A stretch of DNA of 64,000 nt from positions 18,893,240 to 18,957,239 of the forward strand of contig NC_135561.1 of assembly GCF_964340395.1 (NCBI RefSeq), given 5' to 3'. The translations under genes and the position numbers were made by a program. This document shows, one piece after another, positions 52,849-63,555 of the stretch. The number at the start of each line of letters is the position of its first letter. Positions within the stretch are counted from its first letter, which is position 1. The DNA is from Glandiceps talaboti. Lineage: Eukaryota > Hemichordata > Enteropneusta > Spengelidae. Under the pieces are notes generated by a model, which ran no database searches, was not told the DNA's origin, and saw only the letters and a list, made by a program, of their open reading frames with translations.

Positions 52849-55800
52849 CATGCATGCATACATACATACATACATACATACATACATACATACATACATA
52901 CTTACACACACAGACAGACAGACAGACAGACACACACACACATACACATACACGCACGCACACACGTACGCACACGTGTAGACTTTTCATCATTAAATTA
53001 TAAACTCTTCGTGTACAAGGTACAACTGATGTAAAGAGGGATGCTCTCCGGTAATGGTAAAGTTATTCAGACTTTGAAATGTGGTACGCGTTACGTTGGC
53101 TAGTGGAAATTCCTAATGAAATTTTTAAATTGATAGTGAACAGTTTGCATTGTACATCATAGTGCATGGTATTAATATTATACTTCCTAAGATCATGGTT
53201 TGGGTATAAAGGGTTCTGAAGCTGTCATTAAAAACAAAAAGGCCATTGTATATACTAATTAGAAACCATCATTATGATATATAACGCTTCTTTAATACCA
53301 TGTGTTGTCTTCATAGGATCTTTTCGAATCAATGCAAATGACATCGAGGTCGAGGGTCAATGGGTGTACTCTGATGGACAGGCGATTGAATACACAAACT
53401 GGAGACCAGGGGAACCCAGTAATGAGGATTGTGCCATAATGAAAGAGTAAGTTCAAATTATACATTCACTTCATTACATTGACTAGTACAAGAGGGAAAG
53501 GATTTTTTTTATGAACTTATTTCCTTTTGGAATCCTCAATTAGTATGCTTCCAGGCCTTCAGTAATTACTTTTTCACTTTTTACAAACCACTCCTCCGGC
53601 CGGGGAGGGTGATTATTTAGAAAATGGAAATTAGGGGAGGGTGACATTTTACATCATATGACTCAATGTTTTATGTAAGTTTGCTTATTTTGTGATTTGG
53701 CATAATCCCACCACTACCACATTCCACCACTGCCACCATTATAAACTAATATAACATATCAGTGAAATGCAGTGAATTAACTTGTGTGAGGAGAGGAGTG
53801 GGTTTCACAGCAGTAAAGGGGAAGAGCATTGCAGGATTGAGAATAATTTGGTGGTATGGAGATGTCAGTTGTGCACTCATCTAATCTTCGGGAGTGTTGG
53901 CCTTCAGCTCAGTCAATAGATCCAAACATATGCATTGACTTAATATAAACACAAACTCATTGTAGTTGTAATAGTGGGCAACAACCTTTGCAAATTATTA
54001 ATGTGGTGTCGTTGGTATATTACTATATTATAGAAAATTATCCTTGTCTGTAGTGGGATTCGAACCTATGATTGACCACCTGACTATTAATCTCGGATTA
54101 TAACAACTAGCTAAGCCACAGTTAGGCGGTTTTTAAAATGTTTTTCACTGCAATTTTTAATGGGATGGGCTCATATGCTAGAGAAAGGAAATCGAGGGAG
54201 GGTCACTCTGTAGCACAATTGACTAGGGGAGGGTCACATTTTAAGCCACAGTCAGGGCTTGATTTTCTCCGACCTCTCCCCTTTATATTTACTGAAGGCT
54301 CCCTGACAATGAATATTAGAAAGACAAAATATTGTGTAGTTTGGCAATTAATAGCACTCTCTGGGTAGTTTTCGGATAAGAAGTGGGGGACATGGTCGTT
54401 GAGTGTCATGGTTCTTTTTAAATAAAATATAATTTCCCCAGTGTTCCAATGGAAAAAGTTCGTGTAAAGTTTTGATATGCCATGCACAGTGCTTTAGCCC
54501 TGGGAATTCTGTGCGAGAGCGCTCTAAATCCCTCATTAACATATGATAATGTCATTGTTATTGGCTTATATTCGGGCAAGAACTTCTAGTCATACCAAAC
54601 AGATCTAATCCCTTTTACAAGATTGAGTAGCAAATTTGGTCGAACAACAACATATTTGTTCATTTTGACAGTAATATAGTATGTAAACCTAATACATCCT
54701 AGTAAAATACCTGTAGTTTTTAAAGTGAATGTTTATAAATTAGACGCGTGAATCATGAATGGCACAACTTACGTGAATGAAAATTGTGAATTAAACTCAA
54801 CTGGCTGCCAGCTAGTCACGACTTCTGACCCAGTTCTCTTTGAATGACCTTTGCAGTCTGATCGATATTTATTTCCTCTGATTTCAACCTTTCAATACAG
54901 AGTTGTCTATTGGTTCACATGAATGGTCTCGTGAAATCAGAGATTTATCCTTTAACCAGGTGTCAGTTAAAAGAATGACAGAAGACACCAGGTCGGGTAA
55001 TGGGGGGGGGGGTGTCAGGGATCCGATAAAGTTGTTATTTTCGATGTACATGTACGTAGCTACGTTTACTTATTTGATGTGTCCCATAGAAACATACATT
55101 TACAAATCACCACATATCATCAGATTCCAATTTATATTATACAGTGTAGGTATGAGCACGTAAAGATCTCTAAGACAGCAAAGTGACTTTACTATCTGCA
55201 ATAGTAATACCACTATGCCTATGTTATAGATACTACTGTAACATTTGTTTGTGACATGCGAAACTTACATTAACCTTTAGCTTTTTGAAATTTCGAAGTT
55301 ATTACCTAACAGGTTATGAATGACTTATAAAATTGCCTTATTAGAGCCAAAAATCCAGGTATGCTAGGACTCCCGCACTCCCAGATGAAATGATGGCCAG
55401 TGGTAAACCGTCGCGCCATCATGTTTTAGACATAAGTGATAGGGGTAAACCCTTTTTGGTTTTACGGGATGGGGGGGATTACAATGGCTTTTTTGTCAGC
55501 CCAATAGAAATATCAACAACAACAACAGCAACAACAACACCCCCCCCCAGGCCGGAGAAACTGACTGGTCCCTAACTCATGTGTACATTTCTCTGGTCTA
55601 CATCCCATGGCCCAACCCATACAGTGTACGCAATGTTAACATTCTAATGCTAGTCAAACTATGACATAATTGTATATTTGATATTGGTGAATTTACACAA
55701 GATTTATTGGAGAATGTTGAATTACATGAATATTAAGAGAACGTGAATTGATATCTGTAGATGCTGGTGAATGGTGCATGTTGAATTAGACAACATAAGT

Positions 55801-56550
55801 AGGGAACAGGAGTAAATCATCGCGCCAAGTTCACAACATCACATTTTAATCACATTGTGTCAAGTTTGAAATTATACCCCGACTGAGTGATTGTAAAACA
55901 GTCCGTATAGCCTTGAGACTTGTGTCAGTGATCGGGTCCGTGACCAGCCATGCTACACATTATTGATAAGATGATGAGATCATCATACTAACGATATTAT
56001 ATTTATTTATTCATGACAAAAGATAGAGCTACATAGATACAAGTGCAGTTAAGGACATTTTCTTTTACAAAACTAAAAATGAATAACAAACGAAATACAT
56101 TTGAAGATTGTGAGACTTGAAATATTCTCAACAGTGACTATGCCAGTCTTTAAATAATGAACGTATATCAGAAATATATATAAACAGTGTATGTGTATGT
56201 TGTCATACATCTGCTAATTTGGCCAGCCTAAGTTGGTACAAACAGATATGTGATATTGCAAGGTAATAACGTTCCTTTTGTCATCTACTTGCATATCTAA
56301 AGCACTTCATTGACTATTCAAATTACTGTTTGTCTATTTCATCTCCATCGATGTGATGATTTTACCGACATCATTTTGGAAATTTAGTGCAGAGTATTAT
56401 CGGCAATGGAACGATGAGCCGTGCTTTAGTTCGGGAGCTAAAGTGCTGTGTGAAAAAGGTTGGTATCATGTCATACGAAAAGGAGACACATATGCGAAAA
56501 TATTCACTATATTTATTATAATTCAATTTTCCTTTTTATTACTGTTATAA
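41475..56550 (+). CDS. type II membrane protein, 4 EGF modules + C-type lectin domain, nine exons, 404 aa
   Basis: Exons: 41475-41525, 41610-41769, 50109-50246, 50639-50806, 51655-51768, 52041-52181, 52547-52696, 53317-53446, 56388-56550. All junctions have GT-AG sites and matching phases (mostly phase 1, the usual shuffling phase of EGF exons), giving 1215 nt in one frame. Residues 1-30 are cytoplasmic and end in RRRR. Residues 31-54 form a membrane segment. EGF1 (~84-115) and EGF2 (~140-171) have the LNGG/INGG pattern. EGF3 starts NIDEC (calcium-binding type, with a hydroxylation-type C.D....Y.C). EGF4 starts [10 protein letters not shown]. The lectin domain (~258-374) has four Cys, EPS in place of EPN/QPD, and WND, so Ca2+-dependent sugar binding is plausible. 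The protein ends in a hydrophobic tail. The join of exons 1-2 to the EGF exons across an 8.3 kb repeat-filled intron is the least certain part. Confidence 0.82.
42380..42422. repeat. (GT)n microsatellite
   Basis: GT run at the left edge of a member of the tandem-unit repeat family, in intron 2 of the EGF-lectin gene. Confidence 0.9.
42430..43160. repeat. TIR tandem-unit family, diverged member
   Basis: Repeating units of about 130-180 bp with TTTGCATAATTAAT, GGTAATTAGGCTATATCTTAAGAATGCA and TTTGGTACATACA-like blocks, preceded by CTGT repeats and CGTTTTCTCAAAAACGGCTGGCTC. Related to 45284-46862, 47705-48620 and 59990-60908. Confidence 0.7.
43163..43345 (-). other. possible terminal exon, unrecognised
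   Basis: A strong acceptor (TTTCTGTTTATTTTTAG) on the minus strand is followed by 60 sense codons and a TAA; the frame includes [14 protein letters not shown]. No upstream exon could be joined with confidence. It lies inside the long intron of the EGF-lectin gene, on the opposite strand. It could equally be chance. Confidence 0.2.
43915..44263 (+). other. unrecognised open frame
   Basis: Open from 43918 to a TGA at 44263, with ATG at 43958 (101 aa). The composition looks coding-like ([30 protein letters not shown]) but I recognise no domain. It lies in a repeat-rich intron, so a transposon remnant is as likely as a gene. Confidence 0.25.
44700..45270 (-). mobile_element. LINE reverse transcriptase remnant, 3' part of split element
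   Basis: Minus-strand translation gives [14 protein letters not shown]...[17 protein letters not shown], then [24 protein letters not shown] and [10 protein letters not shown]. These are in the order of a CR1/jockey-like reverse transcriptase (GPD..PT..LK, IDP.Q.G, STT, DFSKAFD). Several stops and frameshifts occur. It continues the minus-strand LINE at 46863-47650, from which it is separated by a later insertion. Confidence 0.65.
45284..46862. mobile_element. TIR-bounded element built of ~150 bp tandem units
   Basis: The left edge reads CCTCCCATAAGGG and the right edges read CCCTTACGGGAGG, its reverse complement apart from one base. The interior is a CTGT-rich leader and then about six diverged units, 135-160 bp apart, each with TTTGCATAATTAAT, TATATCTTAAGAATGCA and a following TACATACATTAA-like block. 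The right end is duplicated (46349-46489 and 46722-46862). No coding capacity. It sits inside a minus-strand LINE. Confidence 0.65.
46863..47660 (-). mobile_element. LINE remnant: endonuclease end and pre-RT linker
   Basis: Minus-strand frames give [18 protein letters not shown] (GDFN-like endonuclease motif), then [10 protein letters not shown] and [11 protein letters not shown], then [32 protein letters not shown] and [13 protein letters not shown] ... [12 protein letters not shown]. This is the usual order between endonuclease and reverse transcriptase in CR1-like LINEs. The frames are interrupted. Together with 44700-45270 it forms one split element. Confidence 0.75.
47705..48620. repeat. 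0.9 kb element, copy 1 (tandem-unit family)
   Basis: Highly similar over its whole length to 59996-60908, same orientation, starting ATATTTATGGGTGGAAGTCT and ending GACAATCTCAAAACT. It shows the unit blocks of the 45284-46862 family and a right end resembling CCCTTACGGAAG. Confidence 0.85.
48690..49870 (+). mobile_element. LINE remnant: RT tail and C-terminal region
   Basis: Starts at the catalytic motif ([10 protein letters not shown]), then [19 protein letters not shown], a broken YKYLGVLF-like motif, [22 protein letters not shown] and a Cys-rich [22 protein letters not shown] segment typical of LINE C-termini. Interrupted by stops. The motif spelling resembles the LINE at 38181-40110, so it is probably the same family, 5'-truncated. 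Confidence 0.75.
52699..52975. repeat. (CATA)n/(CA)n/(CAGA)n microsatellite
   Basis: Long compound run starting directly at the donor of the first lectin exon (52697 GTACATACATAC). Confidence 0.95.
53580..53930. repeat. dispersed repeat family 3, copy c
   Basis: Third copy of the family at 16940 and 34850, with the same GGGGAGGGTGA, CCACTGCCACC and GCAGTGAATTAA blocks, inside the last intron of the EGF-lectin gene. Confidence 0.5.
54046..54120 (-). mobile_element. tRNA-derived SINE head (Pol III promoter)
   Basis: On the minus strand an A box TGGCTTAGCTAG (54118-54107) and a B box GGTTCGAATCC (54066-54056) have tRNA spacing. The sequence does not form a convincing full cloverleaf with an acceptor stem, so a tRNA-derived SINE is more likely than a functional tRNA. 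Confidence 0.6.
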
Positions 56551-58340
56551 TCATTAAAGATGTTAATATACATCGGTTGAGTGCATTTGTATTTCCCAAT
56601 GCTTTTCTATGGATTGTTTCAGCTAATTCTTAAAGAGTACACATATGGTGGTGTTAATTGCTTTGCCATACATCTTTCCCTCCTTTAAACATTCACCGTT
56701 AATGCCTACCATAATATCAACTAAAGACAAACATTGTACTGGAGAACAAACATTCGCTCAACATTTATAGTATCATCTTTATTGAACATATAAAAAGGAA
56801 CGAACTTAGATTAAAAATAATGCAAATAAATCTTCACAAATGTGTATCCTTTTCCCCGTAAACACAACAGCATAATCGTATGAATATGATGCATACCATA
56901 GCTCTTGAAATCATATAGGCTTTCATAGTTCAGAAACATAACGTATTTTGTCCAGCAGAATTTAGTCAAACGTATATTTTGTTTTGGATTAACATCTGGT
57001 GCATTTTGAAACGATATGGGAGAAACTTCCCCTGTAATCAAGGAACGTCAATTCTCTCCAAAGTTTACCATATGAAAGCTTTTAATGTTAGCTTGGACTT
57101 TTCTTAAACAAAGTAATAGTTTAAGTTTAAACAGTTACCTTCCAAGAACATGGAGCAAGCTTTCTACCTTGTTCTTGTTCCTGGTCCTTTTAAAAAATTA
57201 AGAAAAAAAGTAGGTGTTCACCATCCTGTTTTTCAAGGACACTGACAATATACGGTTTAACCTATACTTAACATTCACTGACAATTGTTTGTTTCTAATG
57301 TTGATATCATATTAACCTGTAATTGAAAGTTTTGCATGGCGACTGACTATTTTATTATGATCTGGGAGAGGTTGAGGTTATCTTGAGCAACCTAAATGTA
57401 ACAATTGGTAACGGAACAATGTTGTTCATCCTACTAATATCACGGCTCCTTTGTGGCGATCATTTGATGATATTCATTAGACAACTGCATCCCTTCTGTA
57501 CATACATACATACACCCACATTGTCACTCATACTAGTCAAATTGATTGGTTGTCAAGGGCAACATTGTATTAGACTTGGATAGACCCAACTGCCTTCTAA
57601 AGGACAAGAAACACTTATATATGGCAAAGTTACGAGAGATATTATGAACTTCAATAATCAGGGAAAATAGCCCATATCCATTCATTATATATAAAAATTA
57701 TGTTCATTGGTCAGTACACCTAAACTAACCAAGAGTCATACAATTGGGTTCTAATACCAAATTATCAGAAAACATTGACCCTCTGGTATAATTGCTGAAT
57801 GCATATGGGAAGGTACACATGACAAACAGTCGAACATCGAAACGGAAAAGTGTCATTGTTTTAATGTCGTGATTTCTTTTTTTCCTTATCAGCTGGATGC
57901 TGAGCATGTTCGTTTCATTCATCGTGTGAAGACCAACGTTGATGAAAGATATATACTAAACTATAGATAACAAAGGAAATTGGAATAACAATATCTGAGT
58001 CCAAATCCATGCTGGATCAGTCGTCCTGTTATATTTGTGGTTTACCTTTGGAATTGTTCAGATTAAAGACAGGTTTTTCACATTGTCACACAGTTCATAA
58101 AGATCGTTAATCCAATGCAATCTTGATAAGGTTTGAAAAGATAGTAAATAGTATAGTTTATCGAAGGGCAGATTCAACCATTCCAGACAACTTAACCATT
58201 CACTGGAATGGTTTAGTTGTCTGGAAGATTCAAATTCGGAAGATTCAGGTATTACCAGTGATTTCATAGATTTCAAATGTGTATGAGAAAATCTCGAATA
58301 TTAACGTACAAAGAAACTTGTTCATGCATTCATAACATCT
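56551..58340. other. intergenic, no gene supported
   Basis: AT-rich. A 76-codon minus-strand open frame at 56811-57041 is followed on that strand by an AATAAA (about 56781), but has no recognisable domain or acceptor. Confidence 0.4.
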
Positions 58341-58341
58341 C

Positions 58342-58455
58342 GATTAGATTAGATTAGATTAGATTAGATTAGATTAGATTAGATTAGATTAGATTAGATT
58401 AGATTAGATTAGATTATATTAGATTAGATTAGATTAGATTAGATTAGATTAGATT
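58342..58455. repeat. (AGATT)n pentanucleotide array
   Basis: About 22 AGATT units with one variant unit. It adjoins the 5' end of a LINE fragment. Confidence 0.97.
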
Positions 58456-59080
58456 ATTGTAAAAGTTTAGTTTATGGTCTTCTTTATATCAGATTCAAAA
58501 CTCCAAATCTCAGCGGCCCGACTTGTCACCAGAAAGAAAAAAATGTGACCATGTTACTCCAATTCATCACAATTTACACTTCCTCCCGTTCAGCAGCGAA
58601 TTGAATTCAAAATTGTATGCATTACTTTTAAAGTTATAAATGGAATTGCACCTTCTTTTGTAAGTGAATTGTTGACAAAACGAGCCACTGGTCATACCCT
58701 TCGTTTTCAGTCCAATGCTAACATTAATTTACACCAGCCTATTGGCAGTACTATGTATTTGGGTAATCGATATTTTTCAATCTGTGGAATGGAATGCCTC
58801 CGAGCTGCTTCTTCATTTAACAGCAGTTTGACATCTTACCTTTTTAAGTCGTTTTATAACTAGTCATTATATATATTTTACATTTTTTGGACGTGAAACC
58901 TTTACTACTATGTTACTAATATCGGAACATTTTAAACGGTTCTAACCGTTGTATTTTCAGATAGTGTATTTTAGTTGTCTTTTATGTCTGTTTTTTTTGC
59001 AGTCAGTTGTACAGCTCATTGAGAGTATTGTTAAGGTAAATTTGCGCTTTATTAAAATAAAAGATTATGATTATGATTAC
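58450..59080 (+). mobile_element. CR1/jockey-like LINE 3' end
   Basis: Frames encode a truncated DYCKSLVYGL-like start, NSASRLVTRKKKCDHVTP, HHNLHFLP, INGIAPSFVSELLTKRATGH and GNRYFSICGMECLRAASSF...LTSYLFKSF with a stop at 58861. This is the usual C-terminus of CR1/jockey-type elements (ARLVT, HWLPV, NG.AP.Y..ELL, YG.R.FS..GP). The 3' end is a short ATGATT-type run (GATTATGATTATGATTAC). 5'-truncated, with frameshifts. Confidence 0.8.
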
Positions 59081-59995
59081 AAAGATCAACACAATTGTTT
59101 TCAAAGTATCTAATAAGTTTGGGAACACGAAATTCAGTTTTGTAATTGTGTCTAGGCACATTAGAAGATAGCTTAGCTACATGGGTAACGGCAAATCGAA
59201 AGAGAAGGATTTATTCGACGTTGCTCTTGGTACCTAAATTGAAATGGTAAGTAACTATGAACTAGAAATCGCAGGAGTCAGTGTCAAATAATATTTCGAT
59301 AATCGATAGATGACTATATGTATTGATATATACAACATGTGCTTGTACAAATCATCATTTATACCATGGGGAACATCCTGATGTGCTCAGTGATAGTAAT
59401 GGAATAGCCGGCTGAGAGAGCAGAGTGTAGTTGTAAATCAATTTTGTAAAGTTTTATCTACATGGCGTTCTCTACAGTTACATGTGCTATGCCTTTTGTT
59501 TTCCACAAATGATGCATAATCCATCTATCACATATATTGTGAGATGTTTTTGGGAAGTTCTCACTTCCTCAGATCTAAAGAAGCCACGTCACTGTTATAT
59601 AGCACTTGCTAGCTAAGTGCACACAATCATCAGATGGAGGAGGTTGTACCGTTGGCGGTATGGTGTGCATACAATTGGTACAAACACAATTTGGTGTATC
59701 TATAGACAGAAGTCAGTATGGTGAAATTGACATAAAAATTGTTGTCGATATTGTTCTCACTTGTTTTCTTTGCCCAACCAACACAAGCCATATCATATCT
59801 GCGGGCCGAACCGGTGCATATATGGTTCCTATTTTGCGAAACGCCAAAGTAATGCAAAAGGTAATTACCATGCGGTTACATTAAATTAATGAATGTTCAT
59901 TAATGCGGTAACATTAAATTCTTTACTGGCTTAGCGCGTAGTGATACGTGTACGGCGACAAACCATACTTTATTTCTTCCGTAAGGAAGAGATAT
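59081..59995. other. intergenic, no gene supported
   Basis: Nothing recognisable. An overlapping pair of open frames at 59606-59884 on both strands has no domain or splice context. Confidence 0.45.
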
Positions 59996-60908
59996 ATTTA
60001 TGGGTGGAAGTCTGTGTGTCTGTGTCTGTGTGTGTGTGTGTGTCTGTCTGTGTCATCGTTTTCTCCATAACGGCTTGCTTAATTCAAACGAAATTTTGAA
60101 GACGTATTTCGTAGGGTAATGGCAAGACTTGGTTAGGTTTTGGTAAAAATCCCTTGAATATTAATGAGCAATTTACGTAATTAATGATTTTCGGTAATTA
60201 GGCTATATCTCAAGAATACACGCTTGAAATTCATTATAACTTGGTACACACATTTGCGATACCAAAGCGCACCTGTCCTGAAAATATAACTAATTTAGCT
60301 TTTAGTTTTAATAAGTTATTGACATATTTTCGATTGGCCACAAAAAAGAAAAAAATAGTTTCTCATCAGGAAATGTCTTCTAAAGTGGTGCGACTTCATC
60401 ACCATTTTCTAAAACACGACTGGCTCAATTCAAACGAATTTTATTGCATGTGTTCTGTAGGGTAGTGATAAGAACTGATTAGGTTTCGGTAAACATCCCA
60501 AGAATATTAACAAGAAATTTACATAATTAATGGTTTTCGGTAATTAGGCTTTATCTCAAGAATGCACACTTCAAATTCAATATAATTTGATACATGTATT
60601 TGCGATACCAAAGCGCACTTGTCCTGAAATTATTATTGATGTAGCTTTTAGTTTTGATAAATTATTGGCATATTTGTGTAGGCCACTAAAAAGGAAAAAA
60701 AATAGTTTCTCGTCAGGAAATGTTGTCTAAAGTGGTACGACGATGCGCTTATTTTTTTTTTACATTCTCAACAAATGTCACAATACATGTGGTTGGCCAG
60801 GAGATCACTAACAGCAATGAGCAAATAGCAATTAATGAGAAAAAATAACTTATTACATATGTTCTGTTGTATTCCAACAATTGTCTGTAGGAACGACAAT
60901 CTCAAAAC
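59996..60908. repeat. 0.9 kb element, copy 2 (tandem-unit family)
   Basis: Near-copy of 47705-48620. It is preceded by CTTCCGTAAGGAAG, a degenerate form of the inverted terminal motif of the family. Confidence 0.85.
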
Positions 60909-61634
60909 TGTTTCTCATCTCCCGACCGACCCTAATTTGCAGCTCCGACATCAGAAAAAAAAACGTTTTTTTATTTCCGACCGACCCCTGAGCACAGCAA
61001 AATTGTAAGGTTCCTCATGGCGTCTTAGGCCAGTTCTGCCGAGGTCACGACCTTGCGACATTGGCCCCCTAAAATTACAAATGACGCAATAATTTTCCCA
61101 CCTTGCGTCGCTTTGGCGCATTCATTTTACGGCAGACATAAAAATTATCTAAGTCCACGACCGGACCAGGCCAGGCTCTGACTCGACGTGAATCCAACAA
61201 GTTAAGTATACTGACTGCGTAAGGTAACATGTAACCTATTATTTACAATATATATGTAATGGATTGAATTTGAAAGTACATAACAATAATATCTAACAAA
61301 GTATGATGTAATTGATCAAATTTACATCATCTATTTAAATACTAAAATGAAGCAGAATATGACAAGAAAACTATTGGATTTACTATAAATTATCACGTAC
61401 AAACAGATACAATACAATTTTTGAATGTACAGTCGTCTTTAGGACATACAGCGTCAGACAATTTAAAGTAATCTACTAGCCTTGGCTCGAGAGATGGCTA
61501 ACGTTATTTTAATAACAGGGCATACTATTATTGTTTCTAATTTCGTTCGAGCGTAAACCAAGAAATCACTAACATTATAATCGCTAAAATAAAGTCAGCT
61601 ATCTCTAGATCTCAAGACTACAAGTAGGATAAAT
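60909..61634. other. 3' flank of receptor gene
   Basis: Contains two CCGACCGACCC motifs around a poly-A/poly-T hairpin-like stretch (60920-61000) and AT-rich sequence. It should include the receptor 3' UTR. No other gene seen. Confidence 0.4.
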
Positions 61635-63527
61635 TTAAACTGTTGTGCCAGTGACACTAGTCCTTTGTTTCTTTGAAGTACATTTCCATGATATAAAATG
61701 ACGATAGTGTCCCCCAGACAAGGCATAAACAAACGGATTGACACACGAGTTGGCGTAAGCACTCAACAGAGTAAACTGGCGTAATCTATACACTTTAATA
61801 GAGCTGTAAGGATAGCGTGAGTCAGTGAACATCCATAGATTCATAACATGCAGAGGGCCCCAAAGCAAAATGAACAACAAAGTTACGACCATCATCATTT
61901 TGGTCACTTTCCATTTTCGTTCGGCAATAAGTCTATTGTGTGTAGAAAGAGTTTCTATTTCTCGACTTCTTGCTTTCTTGATGATAATTATTGAGGTGAC
62001 AAAGAAAAACACAACGGGGATGCAAAATGTACAAATTACGGTATATATGTAGTAGATGACACTTCCAAGCTCTGACGGAAATATCCTATCACATAACATG
62101 CCACTGCTGTCGATAACAACTTTTGTATAAAGACCTACAGGAATATGTGCCATCAGAGAACCTGAAGAAATGAGAATAGAAACAGGAGAAATCGCTTAGA
62201 CGATCTACCTTGCATTGCAAAAAATACATATAGTCATAAGCTTTAGCTTGAATGTGACGTTGACTTGATAGCGATTGCGCATACTGTAGCATATCATGAA
62301 TTTCACGAATTAAAAAATGTATATCATGAAGTCATATTAACTAAATAGGTGTCAGTTTAGGAATAGCCACCGATCGGGATAATTAACCACACATTCAGAA
62401 TAACACACATTCAGTATTAACCCAATTGAGATAGTTCATGAATTTTTGAAGATGTTTGAAGAAGACATTGTAGGCAATTTTATTATGTATATGTAGTGAG
62501 CGTATTGTATATGGGGTTGTACGTGGGAGTTGTGTGCTCGTAAATTCAGTGCTATCATCAGGCATATTCCATAGCAGAAATTGAAACAAATCATAAATCA
62601 CCTGATGTTAAAAAAATCACTACTGTGAAATTATACTCACATATCCACACACATATCGCAATGATTACGGCATTCCGTTTTCTCCTGTGCAATGTTTTCA
62701 ATGGATTGGTGATAACATAACATCTATCAGTCATAACCACCATCAGTGTTAATGCTGTAGCTTGAACTGTGACCTTTGTGAAATAAAAGTGGAGATGAAA
62801 CCTAATTCATCAAGCAAACATTCAAGTGTTATAGTCGTGGTTACTCTTACAATGCAGACGAGTTCACGAATACAGTAGGGAATGTATATTGTGACTGTTA
62901 ATTTTTGTACCACAAGGCATCAAGTGATAATCTGTATATAGATAATTTAATGATCTCTGAATACGATTTCTAAAACTTGTTACTATATTTATGGTAGGTA
63001 CGCAGTTGAGATCGATGGCCAGGCTGGAACATCGAAGTATGACTTGATAGATATGGGTTGAAATGTTCTACAGTTGGCCGAAATGTTAGAATGTGTAGAT
63101 AAGCATATGAATGCTCGAGGATGTCAAAATTGCGATAAGCAAATTTGGGACATCTATTAAGTTTTAAGTGTCACGAAAGACCAGAAACAAAGGTTTGCTC
63201 TGTTGTTTAGTTTAAAGTATACAACTAGCATACTTACATATTGCATATATCCTATAAACCTGCACATGAAATCGCCCAATGTCCACGTTGTCATAAAACA
63301 TATATATGCTGTTGAACCAGCGCACAACACGAGGAAGATTAAATCTGTGACTGCAAGACTAGCTACATACACGCTTGACACAGTGCGTCTTTCTCTCATT
63401 TTGAAAACAACACCAATAACTGTCCCATTTGCAATTACACCGACGACGATTGCAATGACAGTGCATACCGCAAATAGAATGTTCACATTTGAAATGGATT
63501 CATTGGGAACATGATAGATGTGTCCAT
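61635..63527 (-). CDS. rhodopsin-family peptide receptor (galanin/kisspeptin/allatostatin type), 5' partial
   Basis: Seven-transmembrane G protein-coupled receptor, likely for a neuropeptide. Exons on the minus strand: from about 63527 to 63238, 62773-62641, 62161-61635. Phases agree (0 then 1) with GTAAGT/GTGAGT donors and AAAG/TTCAG acceptors. N-terminal sequons (NTT, NES) precede TM1, which carries the conserved Asn (IANGTVIG). Also seen: SLAVTDL in TM2, WTLGDFMCRF before TM3 with the disulfide Cys, VQATALTLMVVMTDRCYV at the end of TM3 (DRC in place of DRY), KWKVTKMMMVV at TM6, and NPFVYAL in TM7. The pattern SVQAT...DRCYV...PL..LHRR is typical of the kisspeptin/galanin-receptor group. The frame is open to 63553 without any ATG, so the first coding exon is missing; the splice point at 63527 is a guess. 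Confidence 0.85.
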
Positions 63528-63555
63528 CTGTTGTGTTATTCGTAACTACGCAGAA

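Noticed and set aside
22900-53000. Regularly spaced repeats as possible CRISPR arrays
   Set aside because: The regular repeats are microsatellites or ~150 bp AT-rich tandem units without unique spacers, and the DNA is eukaryotic.
52631-53034. Open frames with YVCM and HTYI repeats
   Set aside because: Products of the CATA/CA/CAGA microsatellite in a lectin gene intron.
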